Source of the DNA: Haematobia irritans
Lineage: Eukaryota; Arthropoda; Insecta; Diptera; Muscidae
Assembly (NCBI RefSeq): GCF_050003625.1
Contig: NC_134401.1
Span: 66,410,015-66,474,014, forward strand
Direction: 5' to 3'
Length of the DNA stretch: 64,000 nt
Position numbers and translations under genes: made by a program. The notes under the pieces are model-generated. The model was not told where the DNA came from. It saw nothing but the letters and a program-made list of their open reading frames with translations, and ran no database searches. Numbering within the stretch: position 1 is the first letter of the stretch; each line of letters begins with the position of its first letter. Shown here in pieces: positions 41,703-54,000 of this stretch.

Positions 41703-44090
41703 AAGGTGGGTATTAAGTTCTAGTTTAGCCCTTAAATCGAAAATAAGTCGGTAAAATCAGTATAAATTTATTCCTCTTTGATGTCAATTTTATTATTATT
41801 ATTTTATTTATAAAAATACCCCAAAGCAAATTTTGCACGAAGTTTATATTCTTTATAAAGGATTATTAGAGAAAAGTAGTCGTCAAAAACTGTCGATTTT
41901 AGCGGCTAAAGGTGAGTACTAAGTTCGAGTTTAGCCGCTAAAGTGAAAACTAAATCAGTAAAAAAGGCATACGATTATACATATTTGTTGCAAATTTTAT
42001 TATAACTTGATGGGGAATAGCGCAAAGCAAATTTTCACGATTTTAGCGGCTAAACTCGAATTTAATATCCACCTTAAATCTGAGTACTATGTTCACTTTT
42101 CAAGCTGAAAACCAACTTGTTTTCACGGTTACTTTTTTTAATTAATTAATTTAGAAATATAAAATTATTTGCAAACAATTCCTTGGATCTTTTCCATCCA
42201 TTATTTGGCAAGACTCGATCAAAATATAATAGTCTTCATAAATATATGTGTACTTTTAATTTAGTGGTTTGGTGAAAAAGCCGGACATAGTACTCACCTT
42301 TAAGGTGAGTACTATGTTCGAGTTTAAGGTGGGTATTAAGTTCGAGTTTAGCCGCTAAAATCGTCATTTTTTCACGATTACTTTTCTTTAATAATCCATT
42401 TTAAGGAATATAAACTTTGTGAAAATTTGCTTTGGGCTATTCCCCTTCAAGTTATTATGAAATCTGCAAAAATGTGTATAATTGTATGCATTTTTTTTAC
42501 TGATTTAGTTTTCACTTTAGTGAAAAAATGACGATTTTAGTGGCTAAACTCGAACTTAATACTCACCTTTAGCCGCTAAAATCGTTATTTTTTCACTAAA
42601 AAAAAATATTAATAAATGAACTAAAATATGAACTGGTTCTCATGCCTACTTTAACTAATAGGTAATGATGAACTCTAATATGAAGTAGATATAATTCTAT
42701 AATTCTTTAGTTTTTTTCTGTATTATACATTTTTGTAATTTCTCAGTATTAGTTTTTCTTATTATTTATTTATTATTATTATTTTTTTATTATTAATGTT
42801 ATGCTAATTTACACAAATTTATAAACATTTAATCCTATATTCTCATTTCTAGACTATAAGCTAGGCAATGTTGAATAGTTATTATTGTCATTATTTTAGT
42901 AAATTTGTTTGTAATATCAATTAATCGAGACTATAGAGTAGCCGGTGATTCTTTTTATTATATTTTTTATTCTAATTAATGTTATAAATTAAGTCAATTA
43001 TTCAAAGAATAGTGTAGTTTTTGGGTCATATATGGTCTAGCGACTTGACTCTTTATGAAATAAATAAATAAAGTGATCATTTCATTTCAAAGAAAATAAA
43101 CTTTTTCAAGTGTTGCTTTGGACATTTTCCCAACAAGTTATATTAAAATTTACCAAAAAAAGTTATAATGTTACTCTGCTATAATAGATTTATTTTTGAT
43201 TTTAGCGGCTAAAGGTGAGTATTAAGTTCGAGTTTAGCCGCTAATATCGCTACTGTAAAAACTAAATCAGTAAGAAAAATGCATGAAATTATACATATTT
43301 GTTGCAAATTTTATTATAACTTGATGGGGAAAAGCCCAAAGCAAATTTTCACAAAGTTTGTATTCCTTAAAATGGATTATTAAAGAAAAGTAATCGTGAA
43401 AAAATCATGTTTTTAGAGGCTAAAGGTGAGTATTAAGTTCGAGTTTAGCCGCTAAAATCGCCATTTTTTCACGATTACTTTTCTCTAATAATACTTTTTA
43501 AGGAATACAAACTTTGTGAAAACTTGCTTTGGGCTATTCCCCAACAAGTTATAATAAAATCTGCAACAAATATGTATAATTTTAGGCCTTTTTTTACTGT
43601 TTTAGTTTTCACTTTAGTGAAAAAAGTTTTCAAAAAGTTTGTATTCCTTAAAAAGTATTATTAGAGAAAAGTAATCGTGAAAAAATGGCGATTTTAGCGG
43701 CTAAACTCGAACTTAATACTCACCTTAAACTCGAACTTAATACCCACCTTAACCAAGAACTTAATACTCACCTTAAACTCGAACTTAGTACTCACCTTAA
43801 ACTCGGACTTAATACCCACCTTTAAGGTGAGTACTAAGTTCGAGTTTAGCCGCTAAAGTGAAAACTAAATCAGTAAAAAAAGATATAAAATTATACATAC
43901 TTGTTGCAAATTTTAATATAACTTGATGGGGAATAGACCAAAGCAAATTTTCACAAAGTTTGTATTCCTTAAAGTGGATTATTAAACAAAATTAATTGTA
44001 AAAAAATGACGATTTTAGCGGCTAAACTCGAACTTAATACCCACCTTTAAGGCCAGTATTAAGTTGGAATTATTGCACTAAAGGTGAGTA
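41703..44090. repeat. Array of self-inserted MITEs (family G)
   Basis: Repeated units with ends AAGGTGGGTATTAAGTTCGAGTTTAGCCGCTAAA (and reverse complement) and a shared interior (GGGGAATAGCCCAAAGCAAATTTTCAC). At least five units or half-units start near 41703, 41917, 42305, 43213 and 43826, with an H-like unit at 42077-42303. At 43720-43835 five termini are stacked head to tail. The array starts just after the CCDC51 polyadenylation signal (AATAAA, 41651). The middle (42600-43070) is unrelated AT-rich DNA ending in (AAAT)n, perhaps a LINE tail. No gene. Confidence 0.75.
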
Positions 44091-44091
44091 C

Positions 44092-44568
44092 TACACCCAA
44101 AAAAAATTGTTATTCAGAACAGCAGAAATGTTTGCTAAACAGCAGATTTTGTTTGCTGAAAAAGGGCAGCAGTATGATGTAGTATTTTCAGCAAACATTC
44201 GCTAGTTGAAATAGCAATCATTTTTTACAGCTAAAATAGCAAACAAACGCTACTGAATTAGCAAACGTGTTTGCTAAAAGTTTTTGACAAACATCGCTGC
44301 TGAAATAGCAAACCGCGTTATTTGAAATAGCTTACATTTTTACTGCTATAACAACTACAAATGTTTGTTGTGCCAGCAACAAAATTTGTCATTTTTTTTA
44401 AATATTTTGAAGTAAAACACGTAAATCATTTAATACTATAACTTCTACATTTATTAAAAGTGTGAATTAAATTGAATTCGAATGTTGGCTGAAACAACTG
44501 CATGTTACTGATGTCCCTTTTTCAGCAAACAAAAACCGCTGTTTTAGCAAATATTTGTGCTATTATGA
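44092..44568. repeat. Repeat family B copy
   Basis: ACACCCAAAAAAAATTGTTATTC at the start, dense AGCAAAC/GTTTGCT motifs, ending just where an A copy begins. Confidence 0.65.
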
Positions 44569-45200
44569 TCCTGCCAGCATTTTAACGTTCCATTTCATCC
44601 TCATCGCTACCACAGACTCGTAAGTGACACTACAACAATCGCCAACTGTGATGGGGGAAGCGTATCAAAAAGTATGAAATGTACATGAAAGTATTTTGCC
44701 TTCACTATTGTTACAAGAGCCATTTTATATTTTATGAAACACCAAGCGCAACTAGTTTATTATAATTTATTTAAATAAAAACGATAATGAATGCTGAAAA
44801 CATAGTTATTTCGCTTAAAATTGTGAAAGGTATATTGGTGAACAGTTTTTGACTTTCCAAATGGTATAAAGTCATAGTATTTCAGATATTTTTCCAGACA
44901 CACTGCCTCCATCGAGAATAAAAACACTGGCTGATAGACGCTGCAACATGTAACTTGCTACTTGTAACTCAACATCATTCTTTTATTAATGCAAAAATTT
45001 ATGTTAAAAGTGATGTGATAGTCGTGTAAAAATTATATTTGTAAGAATTTATAAATGTTTAATCAAATTAATAAACAACTAAACAATCGTGTTTTACTTG
45101 ACCACAATGATTCTTTTACAACTATCTTAAAATGCACTTTGTCTAACAGTTTGAAAGAGCTCTTATTTGCGTCGTCCTAAATTTATCTAAAAGGGCAGCT
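44569..45200. mobile_element. TIR element family A copy, right end truncated
   Basis: TCCTGCCAGCATTT (first base changed) followed by the A sequence up to about 45187. The GACGAGTTTT...TTGGCAGGG end is missing. Confidence 0.75.
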
Positions 45201-45205
45201 AAAAA

Positions 45206-46055
45206 CACTAGTTTACACTGAAAATGTACACTTGATGAGAGTCGACTTTTCATATGTATTTTGATCTGCTGAATTCGAAAAAAAATATTTACAATTTTTT
45301 TTATGGAACAGTTTTTGAGATATTCCGTTATTTTTAGTTTTTCGCTCTTTTTTCACTAAACAAATTATATCTCCGATTATATTGTTCGTACTTAAATGAA
45401 AGGTATTAGGATGACGAATAATCGTGTATAATTGGATCTGTGATAAGTAGGGATGCCACATTTTGAAGAGGCAAAAAGAGCACATTCAGTTTATATTCTT
45501 ATATTCAAATAAAATAAATAATAATAATTCATTTAAACATAAAAAAGGTTCATAACATATACATAAAATGAACCACTTTCAACTCAAGCTAATTTTCTTA
45601 CAATACTTTGTAAGTAATTTGTTTGGTGTTTTTGTGAAAATGTCATTGAAAGAAGTTTGTTTACATTTAGAACAGCAGCATACAAAGAGCACAAAAAGAG
45701 TACTTAACTAAAAATAGAGCACTTTTGCGTGCTCTTTTGGCCTTGTTTTAAGAGCACATTTTGTAAAAAAGAGCACATGTGCTCTTTAAAAGAGCACGTC
45801 TGGCATCCCTATATAACTTATCACTGATAAGTGGTCCAAATATCAAAATATCGATGCGTAAAAGTCAAATTTAAAAAAAAATCGTATTTTACAATGAACC
45901 TTTTCCGCCAGAAAAGTATAAATACCGACCATCTTCATGGTCATATAGGTGATACTCTAACGTAAGTAATAAGACCAACTATAAGAAAAACGGCCGAAAA
46001 ATGACAAAGTTATAAGCAATTGAATGGTCAAATCATACAAATATGAGCCACTCAC
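45206..46055. repeat. AT-rich repeat family J interrupted by a hAT-like MITE
   Basis: CACTAGTTTACACTGAAAATG and the TTTTTGAGATAT block recur at 37627-38030. The MITE at 45449-45810 splits it. The part after 45811 (to the BEL-2 target) has no recognised gene. Confidence 0.45.
45449..45810. mobile_element. hAT-like MITE
   Basis: 362 bp with ends AGGGATGCCACA / TCTGGCATCCCT, and AGAGCACAAAAAGAG-type motifs repeated near both ends. The termini are of the CAGGGATGCCA kind seen in hAT elements, but I could not find an 8-bp duplication. Confidence 0.55.
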
Positions 46056-46059
46056 CCAC

Positions 46060-46394
46060 TGTAGGCAAAGCAGATCAGTGTCATCGCTAATCAGCTGTTT
46101 CGTATCCTTCTTTTACTCCTATTTATTTCTTTTTATCTTTAAATTGTTTTATGTAAGTGGTGACAACATTTAAGATGTATTTACAATTGACCTTTTCGCT
46201 CAATATATAAATTGTTTTGTAAATGTTGGTATTAGTTTGGTTTCTGTCGTCCTAGATGTAAGATGTCCAACAAAATGTAAGGATCTAAAAAGTACTTGTA
46301 ATATATCAAATAAGTGATCAATATTTTTTGTAGAGAATAAATTACTCAAATCATTCAATACGACGGAGTTCTTTAATTCATTTTGAGGACGACA
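46060..46394 (+). repeat. BEL-2 5' LTR
   Basis: 335 bp, TGTAGGCAAAGCAG to GAGGACGACA. Only the fourth base differs from the 3' LTR. Confidence 0.92.
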
Positions 46395-46565
46395 TCTTTA
46401 TTCTATTTTGGATTAATTGGCGATTTAACAATAAAAATTTGTCTGGTACTGTCTTCATTGTTCGTGACGTCTTTAGATTGCAACTTAATTGTCAATCGAG
46501 CAAGTTTTGAAGATTGAGGTAGTTGATTTGTGCGAAGCTAATTCATTTTTTGCCTGCACAAATAC

Positions 46566-47064
46566 ATGTCACAGTCACCAAGGACAGGCAAACGATCTAA
46601 CAAAGGTGTGCCACCAAAACGATTTGTAGAAATGGAGTTCCAAGGTAAAGTTAACCCAAGCGGTGCGTCGACGTCCGCAAGTGCAACATCGTCTTCTATT
46701 GCCCCATCGCACGCAATTACACCACAGCGTAGCTCACCTGCACCGCTTCCTACTCCGGCGAGTGGAAGTAAGACACAGCAATCTTCCCAGCCTGATGTGT
46801 GTCGCATAGTTGCTGAATTGCAAAGGGAAATGATGCAGCAGCTGGGTGCGGTGAATAAAAATTTACAGAATTTAATCACAGCTCAGAAAGAAGAAAATAT
46901 AGCCAACATTCAAGCTTTGAAACAGGAATTAAGATTGGTGTCACAACGTGTAGAACGCAATGAACTAGTGAATGCCACTACTAATGATACGGTTGCAACT
47001 AATGAGGTTATGTCGGATGTGAACCAGAATAATGGTGAGTCCCTTACTAATATTTCTTCCCATA
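46566..47064 (+). CDS. BEL-2 gag, N-terminal part (interrupted)
   Basis: ATG at 46566 follows a 170-base leader. The frame gives MSQSPRTGKRSNKGVPPKRF, a Ser/Thr/Pro-rich linker, then a coiled coil (IVAELQREMMQQLGAVNKNL) common in BEL Gag N-termini. Coding ends at the H insertion (47065), after which the frame only reads transposon sequence. In the assembled particle this part would mediate Gag self-association. Confidence 0.8.
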
Positions 47065-47495
47065 AGGCCGGTACTATGTTCATTCTTGCGAAAAATTTTT
47101 ATGGAAACCATTATTTCGCACATAGAAAGCGGCGTTTTTTTAGGTAGCTTGGAGCGCTATTTTACAGGGAGCGATATTGGATTAAGTTGGTGGTGTTGCT
47201 TGTTTTTACAAAATAACATTTTATTTTTCCTTGGGCAATTTATCTGCTATTCCTTTGACCCTTTGTATAGTTTCGGAACAAAAATATGGCCCGTGTTTGA
47301 TTTATAAACCCGCACAAATAGTTTTTAATAAATAAATTATTTCTTAATTCACATTGCAAATGGCGCCGTGCTATAAACGTCAGTTTTTCAACACGAAAAA
47401 ACAAAGTATCACAAATGGAAAAAATTTCGCAAATTTTTCGCATTTTTTGGTTTTGTATGGAGTTTCAACGCGAAAACCGAACAGAGTACCGGCCT
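47065..47495. mobile_element. TIR family H, complete short copy in BEL-2 gag
   Basis: 431 bp, AGGCCGGTACTATGTTC at the left and GAACAGAGTACCGGCCT at the right, with ATA on both sides (47062-47064, 47496-47498). The 3-bp duplication and AGGCCGG ends link it to family F and to PIF/Harbinger. No transposase. Insert plus duplication (434 bp) shifts the frame, which the downstream gag frame matches exactly. Confidence 0.85.
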
Positions 47496-48334
47496 ATAGC
47501 CAGAGTTCCACTTTCGCTAAAGCAAAAAAAATATACCCACTTCCTAAATTCAGTGGATTGCCAGAGGAGTGGCCGGCCTTTAAAGAAGAATTTCAGGAAA
47601 CTACTGACGAGTTCGACTACAGCCCTTTGCAGAACATAATTCGCATTCGCGAGGCTCTTCACGGCAGCGCAAAGGAAACTGTAGAAGCATTGTTGTCAAG
47701 TTCTGCAAACGTTCCAGCAATAATAAAAATTTTAGGTGAGACATTCGGTCGCCCTGAGCAGCTAATAAGAAGTCAACTGAATAAAATTAATTCGCTTCCG
47801 TACGTCCCAGAAGGAAATTTGGATTTATTGGTGCAATTCGCTACAAAGGTTACAAATATGGTACGGTTTTTGGAAACAGCTGGTGGCGTACATCACTTGA
47901 ATAATCCCACGTTGCTCAGTGAGTTGGTTTCCAAGCTACCACCGACTAAGCAGATGCAATGGGTTGAAAAATGCATCACCCTGAAGGAGCCTCCCAATTT
48001 GAAACATTTTTCTGAATGGCTTGATGGAATACGACAAATTGCCAACATAGTTTCAGACGGCCTGCCGGCGTCGTCACAATCCATGAAAAAGTCGAAGGGT
48101 AAATATGCATTAACAACAACCTTTGTACGAAAGTGCATGGTCTGCTCAGATACATGCCAACAACTTACCGACTGTCCAGCATTTAAAAACGTTACAGTAG
48201 ATGAGAGATGGAAAAAAGTTCGTGGACTCCACTTATGTTTTTCATGTTTAAAAGGACAACATCAGGTTGGTAAATGTTTTAAAAAACAAAGATGCGGCGT
48301 TAATGGTTGTGATAAATATCATAATTCGCTATTA
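47496..48334 (+). CDS. BEL-2 gag, central and zinc-knuckle part (interrupted)
   Basis: Coding resumes at SQSSTFAKAKKIYPLPKFSG and passes through PEEWPAFKEEFQETTDEF and EALHGSAKETVEALLSSSA, typical of BEL Gag (DUF1759). It ends in a Cys/His region: CMVCSDTCQQLTDCPAF, CFSCLKGQHQVGKC and CGVNGCDKYHNSLL. The second insertion (48335) interrupts it directly after HNSLL, so the junction with the protease lies beyond 51066. ATGs in the preceding insertion are not real starts. Confidence 0.85.
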
Positions 48335-48656
48335 AGGTAGGTACTATGTTCGGTTTCCGAAGCGAAATCCCATACAAAACCAAAAATGCGAAAAACTACC
48401 GAAATATTTTTTCATTTGTGGTACTTTGTTTTTTCGAGTTGAAAAACTGACATAAAGTGCATAGTCCCTAATTAGGTCGGCTTTAAATCCTTCCATATGT
48501 TGAGATTAGTTAGTTTCAAAACATGGCGCCATTTGTAATGTGAATTAAGAAATAATTGATTTATTCAAATGATTTGTGTTAAATTAGAATACATAAAGTG
48601 GTTCGCGTTGTTATTTAAAAATGCAATTAGATTGACGAAATAAAAATAACGGAGTG

Positions 48657-49520
48657 CTATATGTATATAACATATATAACAACATCTGGTTCTGTAGCCG
48701 TTTCTGCCACAGTAGCATCTGCCCTCACATCCCTGACACCCACAATTGCAGCCACTACATCAGCTACAGTGAACAACTCCAACGTAGCACCCTCAACACC
48801 TGCCACGACCACAGTGGCTGTGACCGCAAATATTGTATTGCAACAACCAAATACAACGGCCGCCCAAGTAGTGAGTGGTCCCATTGGGGTGGCAGCAAAT
48901 ACTACTCCAACATTAGCCACTATTACTAATTCTTCAAATGCAATATCGACTGTTGCTGCCGTTAGTAATACAAATGCAATACTAATGCAATGGTGGTTTC
49001 ACAATCATCCACAATAGTATCACCAGCAGCTGGATCGAATGTTGTTGTTCCCACCACTACAATGGCTTTAGCAGGAGCTACCGTGGGACTTAAGTCTGGT
49101 CGGATATTACAATGACATTGAACCGTATAAATACGGCAGAGAATGAAGTTGATGTGGAGGAATGTTTACCAGGTGATGTTGTTAAATTGGATTTTGCTGA
49201 CGAAGAAGTGGCCGGGTGAAATTTTACCCCTAAGGAATGTCTTCTAGGAGTTTCCAATCGGCGACCGGTGCCCGTTGGAAACTCCGCCTATTACAACAGT
49301 ACCATCATCGCTTCAGCCATCAGCAACAATAGCATTCCATCAGCGTCATATTGTAGAGATACAACCAGTCCACCATTTATCATCATCCCCTGCTAATTTA
49401 GAATTGACTAATGTTATGCAACATAATGTTTGCACAGAACACGAAGAAGTAGAAGAAGCTAATTGTCATAATACTGCAGATGTAATCGATGAAGATTTCT
49501 TTTTTAAAATATGCTTAAAA
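48657..49520 (+). pseudogene. Captured host-gene-like fragment inside the H-type element
   Basis: A 118-codon frame starting at 48661 is very rich in Ser, Thr, Ala and Val (for example TPTIAATTSATVNNSNVAPS). It is followed in shifted frames by INTAENEVDVEECLPGDVVK and LDFADEEVAG, then SSLQPSATIAFHQRHIVEIQ and HEEVEEANCHNTADVIDEDF. The composition resembles a low-complexity region of a nuclear regulatory protein, broken by several indels and stops. I cannot name the parent gene. It is probably a segment acquired by the transposon. Confidence 0.45.
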
Positions 49521-50394
49521 ACGATTTCGTCTTATCTCTGTAAACCCAGTGCTTCTACATTCAACACCCATTTTTTACAAAGAAATGAATTGTATTTTTT
49601 TTTATTATTTTACCGCTCCTCGTAATTGCTCCCTTTTCTATTTGTTAAGCGAGCTCGTTTTTTGTGTGTAAGAGGCGTAAATGAATGAGAACTGAACAAA
49701 AGAAATGTTAATGCAATTTTAATTTTTAATGGAAACAACATGAAAGCTAAATATGAGAAATGATAATTAAAAATTTTTAAATATAACAATATTAATGAAA
49801 GAAAGCTGATAATCCAGAAAAGAAAACATTGTGTTCTAGGGTCTTTAATTAGTGTATAAATGTACAAATTAATAAAAAATCATAATAAAATTATAATCGA
49901 ACTTGTTTTATTTTTATATACCGGGGTATAAGTAATTGGGTGGTCTTATACGTTTTATACTTTTTAATAAAAAATTAGTAAATTTTTCTGAACAAAGTTA
50001 TATCCAAAATAAATGTTTATAGCAAATAATTAAATAATTTTTATTTAAATAGCAAAATAATTTTCTTGTATTCATCATTTGTCCAAAATGATTGCGATAG
50101 GCTGGAATGAAACGATTTAATTTCGTTGTGGCTTTTAAATTTCAGTTAGCGGCATTCTTGCATTTTATCAATTCAAAACACTGGTTGAATTTCATAACGT
50201 GACTGAAATAGTTATTGGAACTTATACATTGGGAGAGTATAACATCCTTCAGTAAACCAGCCAATTGCTTCTCAATGTATTAATTTCAGTCAACGAAGAG
50301 TCTGGTATAGAACACTAACATCCCTTTGTGACGAAATATAAGTCGGGAACAGTGACTTTGGCTTAGGAACTACCCTTGAACTTGAGTTATGGGC

Positions 50395-50760
50395 TTAAGT
50401 TGGTTGTTCCCCCCGATGTAACAACATTGGCAAATGAAATGGCGTTATTATCCTTTGTGGGAACCGTGGTGGTGACCACTGGATTTGAAATTGCTAGTGA
50501 GGCGGCAACAGCATGGTATTGCAATGCGATTGTGTAGATATTGTGGACACCAACGAATTAAGTTTGTTGATGAATGAGTCCATTGCTGCGCATGATGTAA
50601 AAGTTAGCATAACACCGGAATTATATGTTTTTTTGATGTGCGTTACAAATTGACGGTATCCATTTGGAAAAGCTGAAGAAGACAATGTACCACAAGTTGT
50701 AAAAGCTGTTGCAGAATGTGGTAAGACACCAGGAGTAGAGCGGCTGGAGCTTTATTCTTA
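50395..50760 (+). pseudogene. Second coding-like fragment inside the H-type element
   Basis: Readable pieces are VVPPDVTTLANEMALLSFVG in one frame, then SMVLQCDCVDIVDTNELSLL and AAHDVKVSITPELYVFL in another, with a stop before PFGKAEEDNVPQVVKAVAEC. Its relation to the 48657-49520 fragment (same parent gene or not) is unknown. Confidence 0.35.
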
Positions 50761-51066
50761 ACAATTATTAGTGTCCAGTGCTGTATGAGATTTTTTTGCA
50801 AAACAATCCAAATACTGGTAGAAAAACACTTTTCAAAACAATTATCATTAATGCGTGTATGTAAACAATCAGCTGCTGCGTATGTATAAGTAAAAATAGT
50901 ATGACATTTGGCGATGTTGTCAATTAAATTGCGGAGAAATAAACGCGGAATAGCTCCAAAATAGCTGTTTTCTTCGTTCGAAATGTATTGTCAACACTCT
51001 CATTTTTCAACGCGAAAGAATGGTTAAGTGAAGTTTTTTTCGTGCCAACAAACATAGTACCCACCT

Positions 51067-54000
51067 TTACACTCTGATGATCAAGAAAATAAACAAAGCA
51101 GTAGTGTTGCCATTCCGGCTGAAAATGAAAGTACACGGGAAGTGGTAAATTTGCATGCAGGTACTCAAAAGAGAGAAATCTTATTTCAAATAATTCCTGT
51201 AAAAATTTATGGTCCCAAACAATGTATAACCACCTATGCATTCATAGATGACGGAGCTGATGCCACAATGCTCGAGTGGGATATCGGTAAGCAAATTGGT
51301 CTGGAGGGAAAAAGGGAAAATTTGAAATTGCAATGGCTGAACGGATATAGCAGCAATCAAAGAACGGAGACTGTTAAAATGCAAATAAGTGGCATTGAAG
51401 ATGGGAGTGAGAAATATGAGATGTCAAAAATCTATTTGGTCGAGAATTTGGAGCTGCCATCGCAATCGTTTTCCATAAAGAATATAAAATCGAATCATCA
51501 TCTAGCTAAATTGCCACTTGAAGATTATTACAAAGCGAAGCCGAAAATGATATTAAGTTTAACTCACGCCTTTTTGACGGTACCAGTTGAGGTACCCAGA
51601 TGTCCGGACAGAGAAGGTCCCATAGCGGTAAGAACAAGACTTGGATGGGTAATATATGGACCGACTGGTGAGGAGAATGAGGATGTAGTAAAACGTGTTT
51701 TTGTGGCAAAACGCCATGACGAAAATATTCGCATGGAACAAATGATGAACCAATATTTTGAAGTCGAGTCCATTTTAGTAAAACTGGATGCAAAACCTGT
51801 TGTGGCAAAATCGGAAGAAAAGGCTCTTAATATTCTCAAATCGACCACAAAATATCGTGACGGAAGGTATGAATGTGGCCTTTTATGGAAAAGTGATGAA
51901 ATGAAAATATTTCCGGACAGCCATGGTTCCGCATTGAGACGCCTCCAGCAGGTCGAAAACAAATTTTATCGTAATTCCAAGTTTGAAGGGGAGTACAGAG
52001 ATAAAATGAATCATCTCATAAAACAAGGATATGCCCGGCTAGTTTCTCCCGACGAAGAAAATATAGCATCTCCCAATGTATTTTTTCTCCCACATTTTGC
52101 GGTGTTCAATCCCAGCAAAGAAAGTCTGCGCTTAGTTTTTGACGCTGCTTCCAAGGTAAAGGGTGTCTCACTAAACGATCGACTGTTACCTGGACCAGAT
52201 TTAAATCAATCATTAATGAGTGTGTTGTTTAAATTTAGAGAACAACCCATTGCTGTTTGTGGGGACATAAGAGAAATGTTTTTGCAGATAGCGATTCGTA
52301 AAGAAGATCAAAATTTCCAGCGTTTTTTGTATCGCGAAAACCGTAATGAGCCCGTTAAGCAATACGTGATGACACGAGCAATATTTGGAGCGACATGTTC
52401 GCCAACAATAGCCCAATACATTAAAAATTTTAACGCAGAGAAATTTCGAAATGAAATGCCGCGAGCAGTGGAAGCCATAATTCAACGCCACTATGTCGAC
52501 GATTATGTGGATTGCTTTGGTTCCGAGGACGAAACAATGAGGGTTGTGCATGATGTTATTAAAATTCATCACAACGCGGGATTTACTATGCACAAAATAA
52601 TTTCTAATTCTGACGAAATTAACAAACAGTTTGGCAACCCTACCATCACAAACGTAAACATATCAGCTGATAAAACAGAGAAAATATTGGGCATGCAGTG
52701 GTCGCCGGCAACTGACAAATTCGTATTCGATCTTCAATTTAAGCGGGTTACGTGTGATATATTGGAAAATAAAAGGACACCTTCGAAACGTGAAGCACTA
52801 AGTCCTATAATGTCCGTATATGATCCCTTCGGGTTCATATCTGATTTCACAATCGGCGGAAAAATTTTTATGCAGAGGCTGTGGAAGTGTGGTTTGGAGT
52901 GGGATGAAAAAATCCCTGAGGCTTTATGCGACAGTTGGAATTCTTGGTTGTGCGGTTTAAAAAAGGTAAGGGATTTCTCCATTCCCAGATGTTATTTTCC
53001 TAATATTTCTATTCATCCCACTACCCTGCACATATTTTGTAATGCAAGCGAGCAGGCTATGGCAACGGTGGCGTACTGGAGGTTGGATGTGAATGGCAAA
53101 TGCGAGGTATCTTTTGTGGCTGGGAAAAGTAATTGCGCGCCGAACAAGTTTATGACCATTCCTAGGCTCGAGCTGCAGGCGGCTATAATGGCTGTGAGGT
53201 TAAAAGACGCCATCATAAAAAACCACAGCATATGCCCACATCAAATATGGTTTTGGACAGATTCCAGTACGGTCATTAAGTGGTTGACGTCAGAACATCG
53301 TCGTTATAAGCAGTTTGTGGCGAATCGTGTTGCAGAAATTTTAGAGACATCTGATGAAAAGCAATGGCGTTGGGTACCAGGTGAAATGAACCCGGCCGAT
53401 GATGGCACTCGACTATGTTTAATGTATAATCCTAATGGTCGCTGGAAAAATGGACCCGAGTTCTTGCGTCGCTCAATAGATTTTTGGCCTTCCAGCAAAA
53501 GTTGCCCAAAAGAATCGTGCAGTGAAGAGGAACTGCGTATTGTTTTATCAACACAATGTACCAACATATCAATCTTTGATGTAACACGATTTTCCCAATA
53601 TAGGCGACTAAAAAGATGCGCAGCATGGGTTTTGAGGTATGTTAATAATTTGAATTCTATACGCAAAAAACTTCCCATTACTAGAGGAGAACTTTCTGTG
53701 GATGAAGAGGAAAACGCCGAACGGGTTTTAATCAGGTTGGTACAACAAACTGCATATAGTAATGAATATTTTCGCCTCTCACAGAAGATGCCTGTGTACC
53801 CAACTAGCACGATAAAAGCTCTAAATCCTTATATAGACGAATTTAAAAATCTACGATGTAGTGGACGAATTGACAACGCACCTTTTGTTTCGTTTGGAAC
53901 TAAACGACCATATATATTGCCTAAAAACGATCCGTTAACGAGTTTGTTAATAAAAGGGTACCATGACCGTCACCACCATATCAATGACGAATCTGTCATA

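Larger units (their letters stand above)
48335..51066. mobile_element. Large TIR family H-type element carrying foreign coding-like DNA
   Basis: 2732 bp from AGGTAGGTACTATGTTCGG to AACATAGTACCCACCT, flanked by TTA on both sides (48332-48334, 51067-51069). The first and last few hundred bases resemble H. The interior (48650-49520 and 50395-50760) is less AT-rich and has long decayed coding-like frames unrelated to transposases. 49870-50390 holds nothing recognisable. Insert plus duplication is 2735 bp, and the pol frame downstream agrees with gag after removing it. Confidence 0.75.
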
